Position numbers and translations under genes: made by a program. From assembly GCF_023238205.1 (NCBI RefSeq), contig NZ_CP096659.1, forward strand, positions 2,125,626 through 2,189,625: a stretch of DNA of 64,000 bases, in the 5' to 3' direction. Under the pieces are notes generated by a model. The model worked only from the letters and a program-made list of their open reading frames with translations, was not told the origin of the DNA and searched no databases. Shown here in pieces: positions 48,943-59,802 of this stretch (its first letter is position 1; every line of letters starts with the position of its first letter). The stretch comes from Halorussus limi. GTDB taxonomy: Archaea > Halobacteriota > Halobacteria > Halobacteriales > Haladaptataceae.

Positions 48943-49770
48943 TTACCCGTCGTAGACCGACCCGTCGGGGCGCTTCGCTCCCTCCGAGTCGTGGACGACG
49001 ACGCCTTCGTCGGGGTGAGCGGGTTCGTACTCGTCGCGGACCCCAATTGCTTCCTCCAGTTCTCGGACCGCCCGCTCCTTGAGCGCCGCCGCGAGGTCCT
49101 CGGCGTCCTCCCGCGAGATATCTCTGCCCAACCCCTCGCACTCGTGGGCGCGGACCACGCCCTCCTCGTCTACTGCCTCGCCCATCGGTTGACTCGTCCC
49201 GCCGAGCGCGACGGAAAACGGGTAGGTCCGGCAGATGAGCGGTCGGTCGTCGTGGACCGTGCAGGCGCCCGTGCCGTCTGCTCCGACGGCTTCGCCGTCT
49301 CCGTGAGGCGACTCCGTCGCCTCTCCCTCCTCGTAAAAGACGCAATCGCCGCAGGCGTCGGTCTGGAGCGCCCACTCGAACGTCTCGCCGGTGGGTTCGG
49401 TTCCGGACGACTCGTCGGCCGCGCCGTCACCGCCGTCGAGACCGTAGGGCATCGGCCGGGCCACGTCGCGCCAGTCGTAGTCGGTGGCGTCCTGCAACGC
49501 CCGGACCTCGTCGGGGAAGACGGTGGCCGTGTGCGGTTCGTCGGCTTCGGCGTCTGGCGACGCCGCCGTCTGCTCGCGGCTATCGCCGCTCGCACGGTCC
49601 GAGGGACGCTCCGCGTCGCTCGCTACTCGGCCGTCCGCGGAGTCCGGTTCCGCGCTCTTACAGCACGCGCCACACCGGGTACACTCGAAACCGATGGTCT
49701 CGATGGCGTCCGCGAGGTCGTCGGTGTCGAGGTCCCGGGCGCGCTCCAGTTCCGATTCGAGACTCTGCAC
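48943..49770 (-). CDS. YkgJ-family cysteine-cluster protein
   Basis: 275 residues, GTG start. Metal or Fe-S-binding cysteines occur as CTRCGACC near residue 32, CGDCVFY in the middle and CTVHDDRPLICRTYPF later, the order of the YkgJ/zinc-iron-chelating domain. A halophilic acidic insert (SAEPDSADGRVASDAERPSD...) separates the first block. Some relatives assist lysine-trimethylation or metal insertion; no specific role known here. The frame stays open to 50043 but that part overlaps the MBL gene; GATAAACACC on the minus strand gives leaderless spacing for GTG 49770. Confidence 0.8.
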   Translation of the reverse strand: MQSLESELERARDLDTDDLADAIETIGFECTRCGACCKSAEPDSADGRVASDAERPSDRASGDSREQTAASPDAEADEPHTATVFPDEVRALQDATDYDWRDVARPMPYGLDGGDGAADESSGTEPTGETFEWALQTDACGDCVFYEEGEATESPHGDGEAVGADGTGACTVHDDRPLICRTYPFSVALGGTSQPMGEAVDEEGVVRAHECEGLGRDISREDAEDLAAALKERAVRELEEAIGVRDEYEPAHPDEGVVVHDSEGAKRPDGSVYDG

Positions 49771-49873
49771 ATCCGGAGGTGGGGTCTCGCGAGCAAAAGG
49801 GTGTTTATCGGGGCGCGACTCCGGAGCGAACCTCCCCGCCGACTCGCTACGAACCGCCCGTCGGCCGCCGCCG

Positions 49874-50650
49874 CTACGCGTCGGCGTCCGCCGCGTTCGC
49901 TCGCTGGCCGTCCCACGAGACCTTCCCCTCGACGGCCAACTTCTCGAGGTGCGCGGCGGTCGTGGTTCGCGCGAGGTCCCGGACGCCGGAGAGGTCCTTG
50001 TCGTAGGCTGCGTCGAGAATTTCGTCCAGCGTGGTCGCGCCACCGCGGACCGCCGCGAGAACCGTCGCCTCGCGGTCGAGTCGGTGGCGGAGCAGGCGCT
50101 CGATTTCGGCCCGCGGGTCGTCGATAGCGGGACCGTGGCCGGGGTAGAGTCGGTCCGGGTTCCGTGCGTAGAGTCGCCGCAGCGAGGTGAGGTAGGCCCG
50201 CACGTCGCCCTCGTCCGCGCCGACGACCACGCTCCCGGCCGAGACGACGAGGTCGCCGGTCAGCATCGCACCGTCTGCCGCGAGCGCGACGTGGTCGGGC
50301 GCGTGGCCCGGCGTCTCCACGACCGTCGCGCCGGCGACGGTCGTCCCCTCGCGGAAGGTCCGGTCGGGCGCGACGCCGGTGGCGCGCTCGAATCGTCGCT
50401 CTCGGCCCGCGCGCGCCCAGACGGTCGCGTCGCACGACTCAGCGTAGTGAGCGACTCCGCCCACGTGGTCGGGGTGGGCGTGCGTGACGAGGACGTGTTC
50501 GACCGACGCCGACGCGACCGCGGCGTCGAGGTCGTCGGTTCGGCCCGCCGGGTCCACCAGAATCGCCTCCTCGTCGCCGACGACGTAGGCGTTGGTCGCC
50601 CCGGTCGGCGCGAGCGTCTGGGTCGGGACCGAGACCTGCCGGATGTCCAT
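49874..50650 (-). CDS. MBL-fold metallo-hydrolase (LACTB2/glyoxalase II-like)
   Basis: 258 residues. THAHPDHVGG is the dinuclear zinc motif, PGHAPDH the next His, TGDLVV the bridging Asp and YPGHGP the last His. A winged-helix-like C-terminus (TTLDEILDAAY; AAHLEKLAVEGKV) resembles LACTB2-type proteins with a C-terminal helical domain. Reaction (thioester, RNA or lactone hydrolysis) not assignable. It is followed downstream by the cysteine-cluster gene on the same strand. Confidence 0.87.
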   Translation of the reverse strand: MDIRQVSVPTQTLAPTGATNAYVVGDEEAILVDPAGRTDDLDAAVASASVEHVLVTHAHPDHVGGVAHYAESCDATVWARAGRERRFERATGVAPDRTFREGTTVAGATVVETPGHAPDHVALAADGAMLTGDLVVSAGSVVVGADEGDVRAYLTSLRRLYARNPDRLYPGHGPAIDDPRAEIERLLRHRLDREATVLAAVRGGATTLDEILDAAYDKDLSGVRDLARTTTAAHLEKLAVEGKVSWDGQRANAADADA

Positions 50651-50713
50651 GTCGGACCGGAGGTGCGCCAGCGAGAAAAGTGTCGGTGAGTCTACTGCGA
50701 GGCGGAGACGTCG

Positions 50714-50983
50714 TCAGCGGTCGAGGAAGTAGACCTGCTTGCGGGCGTCCTGAAAGCTGTAGCGCGAGTCCACGAGGTCCTCCTCTTCGAGGCGGTTCAG
50801 GGCGTAGCGTACCGTACGGTCGGGCAGCAGCGACTCCTCGGCGAGTTGGCCCTGCGAGAGGGGCGCGTCGGTCTCCAGCACCTTGGCGACCAACTTGGCG
50901 CTCGGGGGGAGTTCGCGCAGGCGTTCGCGGAAGTCGTCAGATAACTGTTCGGCGACGGGTGACTCGTCCGTGGTCGTGCTCAT
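50714..50983 (-). CDS. Small winged-helix (MarR-like) regulator
   Basis: 89 residues forming one winged helix: LPPSAKLVAKVLETDAPLSQ, LPDRTVRYALNRLEEEDLV (recognition helix and wing) and RYSFQDARKQVYFLDR. Haloarchaea have many such one-domain MarR/TrmB-like regulators. A minus-strand ACATTTACC box lies 29 bases before the ATG. It is divergent from a flavin-binding-type gene with an unusually AT-rich 150-base gap, the likely site of mutual regulation. Confidence 0.82.
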   Translation of the reverse strand: MSTTTDESPVAEQLSDDFRERLRELPPSAKLVAKVLETDAPLSQGQLAEESLLPDRTVRYALNRLEEEDLVDSRYSFQDARKQVYFLDR

Positions 50984-51007
50984 ACCTACCTCACTCCGGA
51001 AGAGACG

Positions 51008-51076
51008 GGTAAATGTTGGCTATATGTTTATCAGTACACTCTATACTCCTTAAGGACATATTATGTCACCTTAAAT
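51008..51076. promoter_or_regulatory. AT-rich divergent control region
   Basis: It holds the minus-strand TATA box CAACATTTACC (51008-51018) and three plus-strand candidates: CTATACTC (51041-51048), ACATATTATG (about 51057-51066) and CTTAAATG (51070-51077). Which one drives the PPOX gene decides between starts 51075 and 51135. Confidence 0.45.
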
Positions 51077-51134
51077 GAGTTTCGTCCGTAGCGAGGCGGC
51101 AAAACCTACGTCGGGCGAACACGTTGCGTGCGGC

Positions 51135-51539
51135 ATGGAGTCGATTCCCGAGGCGTTCCGCGACCTGTTCGAACGCGAGACGTTCGCCAACTTCGCCACC
51201 CTGATGCCCGGGGGCACCCCGCAGGTGACGCCAGTTTGGATAGACCGCGACGACGAGGGGCACCTGCTGGTCAACACCGCGCGCGGTCGCCGGAAGACGA
51301 AGAACGTCGAGCGCGACCCCAAGGTCGGCGTCTGCGTGATGGACCCCGACGACCCCTACCGGTACGTCTCGGTCCGAGGCGAGGTCGTCGAAGTCACCGA
51401 GGACGGCGCTGTCGAACACATCGACGAACTCGCGCGCCGCTACATGGACGTCGAGGAGTATCCCAACCACGGCGAGGAGGCCGGTCCGCGCGTCATCGTT
51501 CGAATTCGACCTGACCGCGTCGTCACCAGCGGTGAGTAA
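51135..51539 (+). CDS. PPOX-class (probably F420-dependent) oxidoreductase
   Basis: 134 residues. FANFATLMPGGTPQVTPVWI and VNTARGRRKTKNVERDPKV are the flavin/F420-phosphate-binding blocks of the split-beta-barrel PPOX family (Rv1155 type), followed by RYVSVRGEVVEVTEDGAVEH. Usual substrates are F420H2-reduced quinones or unknown. Family N-termini usually begin at the MESIPEAFRDLF segment, so I chose 51135; an upstream ATG at 51075 would add 20 residues and fits one of the TATA boxes. Confidence 0.83.
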   Translation: MESIPEAFRDLFERETFANFATLMPGGTPQVTPVWIDRDDEGHLLVNTARGRRKTKNVERDPKVGVCVMDPDDPYRYVSVRGEVVEVTEDGAVEHIDELARRYMDVEEYPNHGEEAGPRVIVRIRPDRVVTSGE

Positions 51540-51542
51540 GCG

Positions 51543-51704
51543 CTACTCGCGCGGGCCGTCGGTCCCCGGGTCGTCGCCGTGGCGGTTGTACCGGCCGAGC
51601 GGAAACTTGCAGTCCGGACAGTGGACGACGACGAAGCGGCCTCGCTCGTGTCGAACGAGGTCCGCGGCGTCGAGGGGGCGTCCGCATCGCTTGCAGGTCG
51701 TCAT
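51543..51704 (-). CDS. Small zinc-ribbon protein (53 aa)
   Basis: 53 residues: MTTCKRCGRPLDAADLV with C-x2-C, then VVHCPDCKFPLGRYN with a second C-x2-C. It is a classic single zinc ribbon with a short Asp/Gly tail. The open frame extends upstream to 51740 but ATG 51704 starts directly at the conserved pair. It converges with the PPOX gene. Function unknown; probably protein or nucleic-acid contact. Confidence 0.75.
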   Translation of the reverse strand: MTTCKRCGRPLDAADLVRHERGRFVVVHCPDCKFPLGRYNRHGDDPGTDGPRE

Positions 51705-51815
51705 TCGTCTCCTCGCGTGCAGCACGGTGGCGAGGAGCAAAGAACTTCGCCCCGTCGCGCGAAGCGGTCAGTCGCGAGACGGTTCCAATACCGTTTTAGT
51801 CCCCCCGCGGACTAC

Positions 51816-52538
51816 ATGGAGACGAGAAGCGTGAAAGGAGCGGAGTGGTACCAGGCCGACGAAGTCGCCGAGGAGTACGAAGACAAGCGATTCTCCCGCG
51901 GCGGGCGTCTCATCGACCGCCGGGAGAAACAGGCCGTCCTCGACGCCATCGGCCCGCTGGAAGACCAGAACGTGCTAGAGATAGCCTGCGGGACCGGCAG
52001 GTTCACCGTCATGCTGGCCGAACGCGGGGCCGACATCGTCGGTCTGGACATCTCGGCGGCGATGCTCCAGCAGGGCCGCCAGAAGGCCCGGAACGCCGGG
52101 GTCGCCGACCACCTCGAGTTCATGCGCGGCGACGCGGGTCGCCTCCCGTTCCCCGACGACCATTTCGACACCGTGTTCGCGATGCGATTTTTCCACCTCG
52201 CGGACACGCCCGCGACCTTCCTCTCGGAGATGCGTCGGGTCGCCAAGGAGCGGGTCGTCTTCGACACCTTCAACGCCCGGAGCACCCGGAGCGTCTACAA
52301 CTGGTTGCTCCCGATGGGGTCGCACCTCTACTCGCGGGCCGACGTGGACAAACTGCTAGACGAGGCCGACCTCCACCTCGTGGACGCCGAACACGACTGG
52401 ATACTCCCGTACGGTTTCTACCGGAAGATTCCGGGCGCTATCGCGGGCCAGATTCGGAACCTCGATACGTCCATCGGCGAGTCGCCCATCGGCGACTACT
52501 TCGCGTCGGTGTCCTACTGGAACACTCGCGTGGAGTGA
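51816..52538 (+). CDS. Class I SAM-dependent methyltransferase
   Basis: 240 residues. Motif I LEIACGTGRFTVMLAERGAD, motif II VGLDISAAMLQQGRQ, and the catalytic-like MRGDAGRLPFPDDHFDTVFA with MRFFHL are typical of UbiE/Tam-like enzymes. A post-core segment NWLLPMGSHLYSRADVDKLL is specific to this haloarchaeal type. Target is unknown, possibly a sugar or lipid given the glycosyltransferase 130 bases downstream. Start ATG is preceded by TTTTAGT but at a short distance (19 bases), so the promoter is uncertain. Confidence 0.83.
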   Translation: METRSVKGAEWYQADEVAEEYEDKRFSRGGRLIDRREKQAVLDAIGPLEDQNVLEIACGTGRFTVMLAERGADIVGLDISAAMLQQGRQKARNAGVADHLEFMRGDAGRLPFPDDHFDTVFAMRFFHLADTPATFLSEMRRVAKERVVFDTFNARSTRSVYNWLLPMGSHLYSRADVDKLLDEADLHLVDAEHDWILPYGFYRKIPGAIAGQIRNLDTSIGESPIGDYFASVSYWNTRVE

Positions 52539-52638
52539 CTGGTCGGGTCTCGCTCGATGTGAGTCGGCGGACCTCGGGCGGAAGTACCGTCACAGACCTT
52601 TACGCGGAGTGACGATTCGGTGAACAGAGGCCGAACTG

Positions 52639-52646
52639 TTTTTAAG
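52639..52646 (+). promoter_or_regulatory. Promoter of the GT2 gene
   Basis: TTTTTAAG is centred 27 bases before ATG 52670, leaderless spacing. Confidence 0.55.
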
Positions 52647-52669
52647 GCTCGGGCAGGAGATTCGGGGGT

Positions 52670-53623
52670 ATGGAGCTATCCGTGGTGGTTCCGACGCTCA
52701 ACGGTCGCGAGCGCCTCGCGTCGTGTCTCGACGCGCTCGCGGCCTACGCTCCCGACGCCGAAGTGGTCGTCGTCAACGGCCCCTCGGCCGACGGGACCAC
52801 CGGGATGATACGAGAGCGCGACGACGTGGACGTGCTGATAGAGGTCTCCGACCGGAAACTCAACGTCGCGCGCAACGCCGGCCTCTCGACCGCCAGCGGC
52901 GACGCCATCGCGCTGGTCGGGCAGGACAACGCGGTCGAACCCACGTGGGCCGAGGGCGTCCGCGACGCACTCGCGGACGCCGACACCGACGCGGTGACCG
53001 GACCGGTCCACCGTTCGGTCCGGGCGGGCGTGACCGCCGAGACCGAGGAGTCGCGGACCATCGACGGGCGAGAGGTGACTTACTTCGAGGGCGGGAACGT
53101 CGCGTTCACTCGCGAGGCCATCGAAGCGGTGGACGGGTTCGACGAGTACCTCGTCACCGGCGGCGCGCGCGACTGCGCCCACCGACTCGCCGCCAACGAC
53201 TACGAGGTGGCGTGGTCCCCGTCGGTCTGCGTGATTCACGACGACGCCGACGACGACGAGGACGACGACCGGGACTGGGGGTGGAAGTACCGCGCGCTGG
53301 CCTATCGACTCGTGAAGAACTACGGCCCGCGGCCCGGTGTCTTCGCGCGGACGTTCCGAGACGCGGTGTCCGACGCGGCGTCGAACGCGAGCGACGTGAT
53401 TCGGGGCGAACAGACGCCGTCGGGATGGATCGGAAGCGGCAAGCGCGTGACCAAGAGCATCGCGGTCGGGTCCAAGGACGGTCTCTGGTCGCGTCTCAGA
53501 GACCGAAGCGACGCCAGAAACCCCAACGGACTCTCGGCCCGGGCCGACCGGGCGGTCGAACTGTACGACTGGCGGACCGCGCCCGAGACGGTCGACGACC
53601 CCGTCGAAGAACCGGAACAGTGA
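52670..53623 (+). CDS. Glycosyltransferase family 2
   Basis: 317 residues. GT-A fold: MELSVVVPTLNGRERLASCL at the N-terminus, VVVNGPSADGTT, a DxD-like ALVGQDNAVEPTW region, and FEGGNVAFTREAIEAVDGFD followed by GGARDCAHRLAAN as the acceptor side. After ~residue 200 there is an acidic run (DDADDDEDDDRDWGWK) and a C-terminal domain without recognised fold. No membrane helices, so soluble or peripheral. Participates in surface glycoprotein or glycolipid synthesis by inference. Confidence 0.85.
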   Translation: MELSVVVPTLNGRERLASCLDALAAYAPDAEVVVVNGPSADGTTGMIRERDDVDVLIEVSDRKLNVARNAGLSTASGDAIALVGQDNAVEPTWAEGVRDALADADTDAVTGPVHRSVRAGVTAETEESRTIDGREVTYFEGGNVAFTREAIEAVDGFDEYLVTGGARDCAHRLAANDYEVAWSPSVCVIHDDADDDEDDDRDWGWKYRALAYRLVKNYGPRPGVFARTFRDAVSDAASNASDVIRGEQTPSGWIGSGKRVTKSIAVGSKDGLWSRLRDRSDARNPNGLSARADRAVELYDWRTAPETVDDPVEEPEQ

Positions 53624-53759
53624 CTCCGTCGCCGCTCGGGTCGGTCTTGGTCCGCTACTGACGACTCCGACAGGGCCGGTAGCACTGGCCGAGGAGTCGG
53701 CGTGAAACGGTTGCAACGGTACGAACAAAAATACAAAACGGTACGGGAACGAATCCTGC

Positions 53760-53767
53760 GTTTAAGT
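53760..53767 (+). promoter_or_regulatory. Promoter of the first DUF7344-like gene
   Basis: GTTTAAGT centred ~28 bases before ATG 53792. Confidence 0.55.
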
Positions 53768-53791
53768 ACAAGATAGTCGTACCGCTACTCG

Positions 53792-54184
53792 ATGGTACGA
53801 CAGGACAGGACAACTGTCAGCGAACGAATCGACCGTTCGTGCGATCTCCTCCGTAGCGCATACCGACGGCGCGTCATCTACGCTCTCCGACGAAGCGGTC
53901 CGGCGTCCGTCGGCGAACTCGCAGATGTCGTCACCGCCGCAGGTCTCGCGGACGACCGACAGCGCGCAGTGGCCTCGCTCGTCCACACCCACCTCCCGAA
54001 ACTCTCGGAGGCCGACATCGTGGACTACGAAGACGCCGACGAGGTGGTGTCGCTCGCCGGCGGCGTCGAGGACCTCGAACCGTTTCTCGCGGTCGCCGCC
54101 GAACGCGAGGCGGACACCGACTATCTAACTTTTACCGGGCCCGCCGTCGCGTCGGACGCGGTCGCCCGATACATGCCCGATTAG
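53792..54184 (+). CDS. DUF7344-like winged-helix protein
   Basis: 130 residues. RSAYRRRVIYALRRSGPASV followed by GELADVV and a long HTHLPKLSEADIVDYEDADE block is typical of the haloarchaeal DUF7344 family, small winged-helix proteins thought to be transcription regulators. The C-terminus FTGPAVASDAVARYM is unusual. Its stop overlaps by four bases the stop of a related gene on the other strand, so the two face each other. Confidence 0.75.
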   Translation: MVRQDRTTVSERIDRSCDLLRSAYRRRVIYALRRSGPASVGELADVVTAAGLADDRQRAVASLVHTHLPKLSEADIVDYEDADEVVSLAGGVEDLEPFLAVAAEREADTDYLTFTGPAVASDAVARYMPD

Positions 54185-54636
54185 TCGCCGTCGCGGGCCT
54201 CGATGCGCTCGTGCCACGTTTCGAGTCGTTCGCTTCCCCAGTAACGAACCTCCTGCCTACGGGCGTCGTAGTCGACCACGCCCGCGTCGACCAGTTTCGG
54301 GAGATGGATGTGGTGGAGCGTCGAGAGGACGTGACTTCGGCCGGGCCGCTCGCCGGTCCGCGCCGCCCTCCGCTCGACGAGGTGGTCGGCCAGTTCGTCC
54401 GCCGTCGCGGTCTGACGGGTCGCGTCCCGGAGGTAGGAGATGATCGCCCGCCGGTCGTGATTGGCGAGGAGTTCGAGCGTCGCGTCGAGCGAGAGCGTCA
54501 CGCTCCCGACCGACTCGTCGGTCGATTCCTCGCGGTCGCTCCGGTCGCCGGAGTCCTCGTCTCGGTCGCCGTCCGTGCTCGCCTCCTCGTCACGGTCGTC
54601 GCCACCGTCGGTCCCGTTGTTCCCGTTGTCTGACAT
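54181..54636 (-). CDS. DUF7344-like winged-helix protein with acidic N-terminus
   Basis: 151 residues. The first ~50 are Asp/Glu/Ser-rich (NGNNGTDGGDDRDEEASTDG); the domain then reads LELLANHDRRAIISYLRDAT, TADELADHLVERRAARTG and LHHIHLPKLVDAGVVDYDAR, closely parallel to the gene at 53792. It probably binds DNA as a dimer. A CCATTAGG box on the minus strand precedes ATG 54636 by ~40 bases; a GTG at 54672 is the upstream alternative. Confidence 0.75.
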   Translation of the reverse strand: MSDNGNNGTDGGDDRDEEASTDGDRDEDSGDRSDREESTDESVGSVTLSLDATLELLANHDRRAIISYLRDATRQTATADELADHLVERRAARTGERPGRSHVLSTLHHIHLPKLVDAGVVDYDARRQEVRYWGSERLETWHERIEARDGD

Positions 54637-54774
54637 CCGGTTCCGCCCCGAGTACACATCGTCGGCTTGCACCTAATGGTTTCGCCCGGCGATGGCCGCG
54701 ACGGCGTCGAGAGAGTCCGAGCGGTCGAGACGCGAACCGCCGGGCGAGTCGTCGGGGCGGAACTGTCGCCGAAC

Positions 54775-55599
54775 TCAGAAGTCGTCGGGAAGCGAGTCGC
54801 CGAGGACCCGCCGAGCGTTCTTGTCGAACACCTTCCGCATCGCGTCCTCCGGCACGTCGAGGGTCAGAATCTCCATGACCGCCACGTTCGGGTGGGAACT
54901 CGGCGCGCCGCTCCCGAACAGCACGCGGTCGGGGTGTTCCATCACCGCGCGCTCCAGCAGGTCCCGGTACCGGACGTAACTCGTGTCGAGATAGCAGTTG
55001 TCGCACCGCTCCAGCAGGTCCACCGCGTCGGTCATCAGGTCGCGGTTCAGCGGGTGGCCGCCGAAGTGGGCCAGCACGACCGGGAACGACCGCGAGAGCA
55101 GGGTGTCCTCGGCGGCGGTCGGCGTGAACCCCTCGCCGCCGTGGACGAGGACCGGCAGGCCGACGTCCTCCAACTGGTCGAGGGTCTCGTCGTCGGGCAG
55201 TCCGTCCTCGGCCGGGTTGAGTTTGAACCCGTGGAACCGGTCGTCGTAGGCGTACTGTTCCACGTCCTCCGGCGAGGTGTGGTGGTCCTTCCGGCGCGCG
55301 GTGAGGTTCCGCAGGCGCGAGGAGGCCCGCTCGCCGGGGTCGCGCGGCCCGTTGATGCGGGCGAACGCGAGGAACGGCCGGTCCACGCTCCGGCGCGCGA
55401 CGGCGTTGTTCGCGCTGACGTAGCTCCCGCCGTCGCGTTCGCCGGGGAACACGACCGACCGGACGACGCCCGCCTGATGCATTTCTCGCTCTAACCTGTC
55501 GGGACTGATTGCCCGCCCGCGGGTCTGGACGCCTCCGGCGTCTGCGTTGAGGCGCGCGTGCACGTCCACCACCCGAAAGCGATGCTCCAACTCCAGCAT
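54775..55599 (-). CDS. Amidohydrolase-related TIM-barrel protein
   Basis: 274 residues. Metal-binding elements of the amidohydrolase_2 group are present but modified: the N-terminal HxH appears as VDVHARL, then HGFKLNP, VLVHGGEG, VLAHFGG with a buried His, and RVLFGSGAP. The single-His first motif suggests one metal rather than two. Possible decarboxylase or hydrolase; no substrate can be assigned. Single gene, upstream 100-base gap to katG. Confidence 0.82.
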   Translation of the reverse strand: MLELEHRFRVVDVHARLNADAGGVQTRGRAISPDRLEREMHQAGVVRSVVFPGERDGGSYVSANNAVARRSVDRPFLAFARINGPRDPGERASSRLRNLTARRKDHHTSPEDVEQYAYDDRFHGFKLNPAEDGLPDDETLDQLEDVGLPVLVHGGEGFTPTAAEDTLLSRSFPVVLAHFGGHPLNRDLMTDAVDLLERCDNCYLDTSYVRYRDLLERAVMEHPDRVLFGSGAPSSHPNVAVMEILTLDVPEDAMRKVFDKNARRVLGDSLPDDF

Positions 55600-55746
55600 C
55601 GTATCGCCCTTCGGAACTACCCTATTTTTTAGTGTCGGTCGTGCGCCCGGCGCGTCGGAGTCGGGGCGAGTCGAAAAAACCGCGGCGAAAACCGGGAGAA
55701 CGGTCGGAGAGAGAACGGCGAGAGGTCCCGCGAGACGCGAGCGGGA

Positions 55747-57953
<2,207 letters not shown>

Positions 57954-57989
57954 CTTCTGAACTCACTCATCCGAAGTGAGGGAACCGCT

Positions 57990-58001
57990 ATTACAAAAAA
58001 G
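57990..58001 (-). promoter_or_regulatory. katG promoter
   Basis: TTTTTTGTAATA on the minus strand is the only TATA-like element upstream of katG, placing the transcript start near 57970, before the leader ORF. Confidence 0.45.
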
Positions 58002-58143
58002 TCGTGGTATTCCCCTGACTTCGCTTGGTGAACGAGAAGACGATTTTCGATAAAGACAAAATCGGCGAGGCGTCACGCCACCCGGCCCTGCTCCCAGCGC
58101 GGAAATAACTCGGTGCCATCAGTATCCGGACGACCGGAGAAAT

Positions 58144-58163
58144 ATTTATATAGAAGTTTAAAC
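58144..58163 (+). promoter_or_regulatory. Thermosome promoter region
   Basis: TTTATATAGAAGTTTAAAC has two overlapping TATA candidates: TTTATATAG (58145-58153) and GTTTAAAC (58156-58163). The second gives a leaderless start at 58186; the first leaves ~11 bases of leader. Two boxes may serve basal and heat-induced transcription. Confidence 0.5.
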
Positions 58164-58185
58164 ATCTTTTAGACGGGGAAGCACT

Positions 58186-59778
58186 ATGGCCGAATCACCA
58201 TCCGGACAGCCACGCATGGGCGGACGACCGATGTTCGTCCTCTCGGAGGACACCGAACGAACGCAAGGCAGAGACGCCCAGTCGTCGAACATCGCCGCCG
58301 GAAAGGCGGTCAGCGAGTCCGTACGCACCACGCTCGGACCCCGTGGGATGGACAAGATGCTGGTGACAGACACCGGCGACGTGACCATCACCAACGACGG
58401 GGCGACCATCCTGAACACGATGGACATCGAACACCCCGCGGCCCAGATGATAGTCGAAGTCGCCGAGGCCCAGGAGGACGAGGTGGGCGACGGCACGACG
58501 ACGGCCGCGGTCCTCGCGGGCGAACTGCTCTCGAAGGCCGAGAACCTGCTGGACGACGACGTCCACCCGACGACCATCGTGGAGGGGTACGCCGAGGCCC
58601 GCGACATCGCGCTCGACGCCATCGACGGACTCGTCCGCGACGACGAGTTGGACGACGAACTCCTGCGACACGTCGCGGAATCGAGCATGACCGGGAAGGG
58701 GACCGGCGACGTGACGACCGAGAAACTGGCCGAGGAGGTCGTCCGTGCGGTTCGCCACGTCGAAGGCGACGACGGCGTCGTCCGCGACGACGTTCGGGTC
58801 CACACGCAGACCGGCGGGTCGTCGTCGGCCACCGAACTCGTGGCTGGCGTCATCAGCGAGGCCGAACCGGTCCACGACAACGCGCCCCGCGAAGTCGAGG
58901 ACGCCGCCATCGCGGTCGTGGACGAGAAGTTCGGCGTCCGCGAGGCCGAAATCGACGCCGAGTACAGCGTCGAGAGCGTCGACCAACTCACCGCCGCGAT
59001 GGACGCCGAGGACCGCGAGTTGCGGGAGTACGCCGACGCTCTCGCCGACGCGGGCGTGGACGTGGTCTTCTCGACCGACTCCATCGACGACCGCCCGGCC
59101 GCCTACCTCGCGGACGCCGGCATCCTCGCGTTCGAGAGCGTGAGCGACGACGAGGCCGCCGCCGTCGCGTCGGCGACCGGCGCGAGTCGGACGAGCAAGG
59201 TCGCCGACATCGAGGACGCCGACCTCGGGCGCGCCGACGCCGTCCGCGTCCGGACGTTCGGCGACGACGATCTCGCGTTCGTGGAGGGCGGCGCGGCCGC
59301 GGAGGCGGTCACGATGCTCGTCCGGGGCGGCACGGAACACGTCGTGGACGAACTGGAGCGCGCCCTCTCGGACGCGCTCGACGTCGTAACTGCCGCGCTC
59401 GACTCCGGCGGCGTGGTCGCGGGCGCCGGCGCGACCGAAATCGTCGTCGCCGACCACGTCCGGGAGGAGGCCGCGAGCATCGAGGGCCGCAAGCAACTCG
59501 CGGTCGAGGCGTTCGCCGACGCGGTGGACGTTCTGCCCCGCACTCTCGCGGAGAACACCGGTATGGACCCCATCGACGGACTGGTCGACCTCCGGGCCGC
59601 GAACGACGACGAGGAGGGCCGGGCCGGTATCATCGCGACCGGTCAGCACGGCGAAATCGGCGACCCCGTGGAGGCGGGCGTCTTCGACCCCGCCGCGGTC
59701 AAGCGCGAGGCGTTCGAGTCGGCGACCGAGGCTGCGACGATGATAGCCCGCATCGACGACGTAATCTCGGCGGAGTGA
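58186..59778 (+). CDS. Thermosome (group II chaperonin) subunit
   Basis: 530 residues. ATP-binding blocks GPRGMDKMLVTDTGDVTITN, DGATIL, GDGTTTAAVLAGELL are intact, and GGVVAGAGATEIVV with VLPRTLAENTGMDPID complete the equatorial domain. Assembles into the eight- or nine-membered double ring that folds proteins. The C-terminal Gly-Gly-Met tail of the major subunits is missing, as in the accessory (ThsC/CCT3-like) subunits. Divergent from katG, both stress genes. Subtype is a guess. Confidence 0.94.
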   Translation: MAESPSGQPRMGGRPMFVLSEDTERTQGRDAQSSNIAAGKAVSESVRTTLGPRGMDKMLVTDTGDVTITNDGATILNTMDIEHPAAQMIVEVAEAQEDEVGDGTTTAAVLAGELLSKAENLLDDDVHPTTIVEGYAEARDIALDAIDGLVRDDELDDELLRHVAESSMTGKGTGDVTTEKLAEEVVRAVRHVEGDDGVVRDDVRVHTQTGGSSSATELVAGVISEAEPVHDNAPREVEDAAIAVVDEKFGVREAEIDAEYSVESVDQLTAAMDAEDRELREYADALADAGVDVVFSTDSIDDRPAAYLADAGILAFESVSDDEAAAVASATGASRTSKVADIEDADLGRADAVRVRTFGDDDLAFVEGGAAAEAVTMLVRGGTEHVVDELERALSDALDVVTAALDSGGVVAGAGATEIVVADHVREEAASIEGRKQLAVEAFADAVDVLPRTLAENTGMDPIDGLVDLRAANDDEEGRAGIIATGQHGEIGDPVEAGVFDPAAVKREAFESATEAATMIARIDDVISAE

Positions 59779-59802
59779 GACCGAAATCGCGCGACTCCGT
59801 TC

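Noticed and set aside
48810-49046. 78-codon minus-strand ORF with CECG and VCAGG motifs
   Set aside because: It overlaps the end of the cysteine-cluster gene in another frame, and the Cys pairs come from a short direct repeat; composition is not halophilic.
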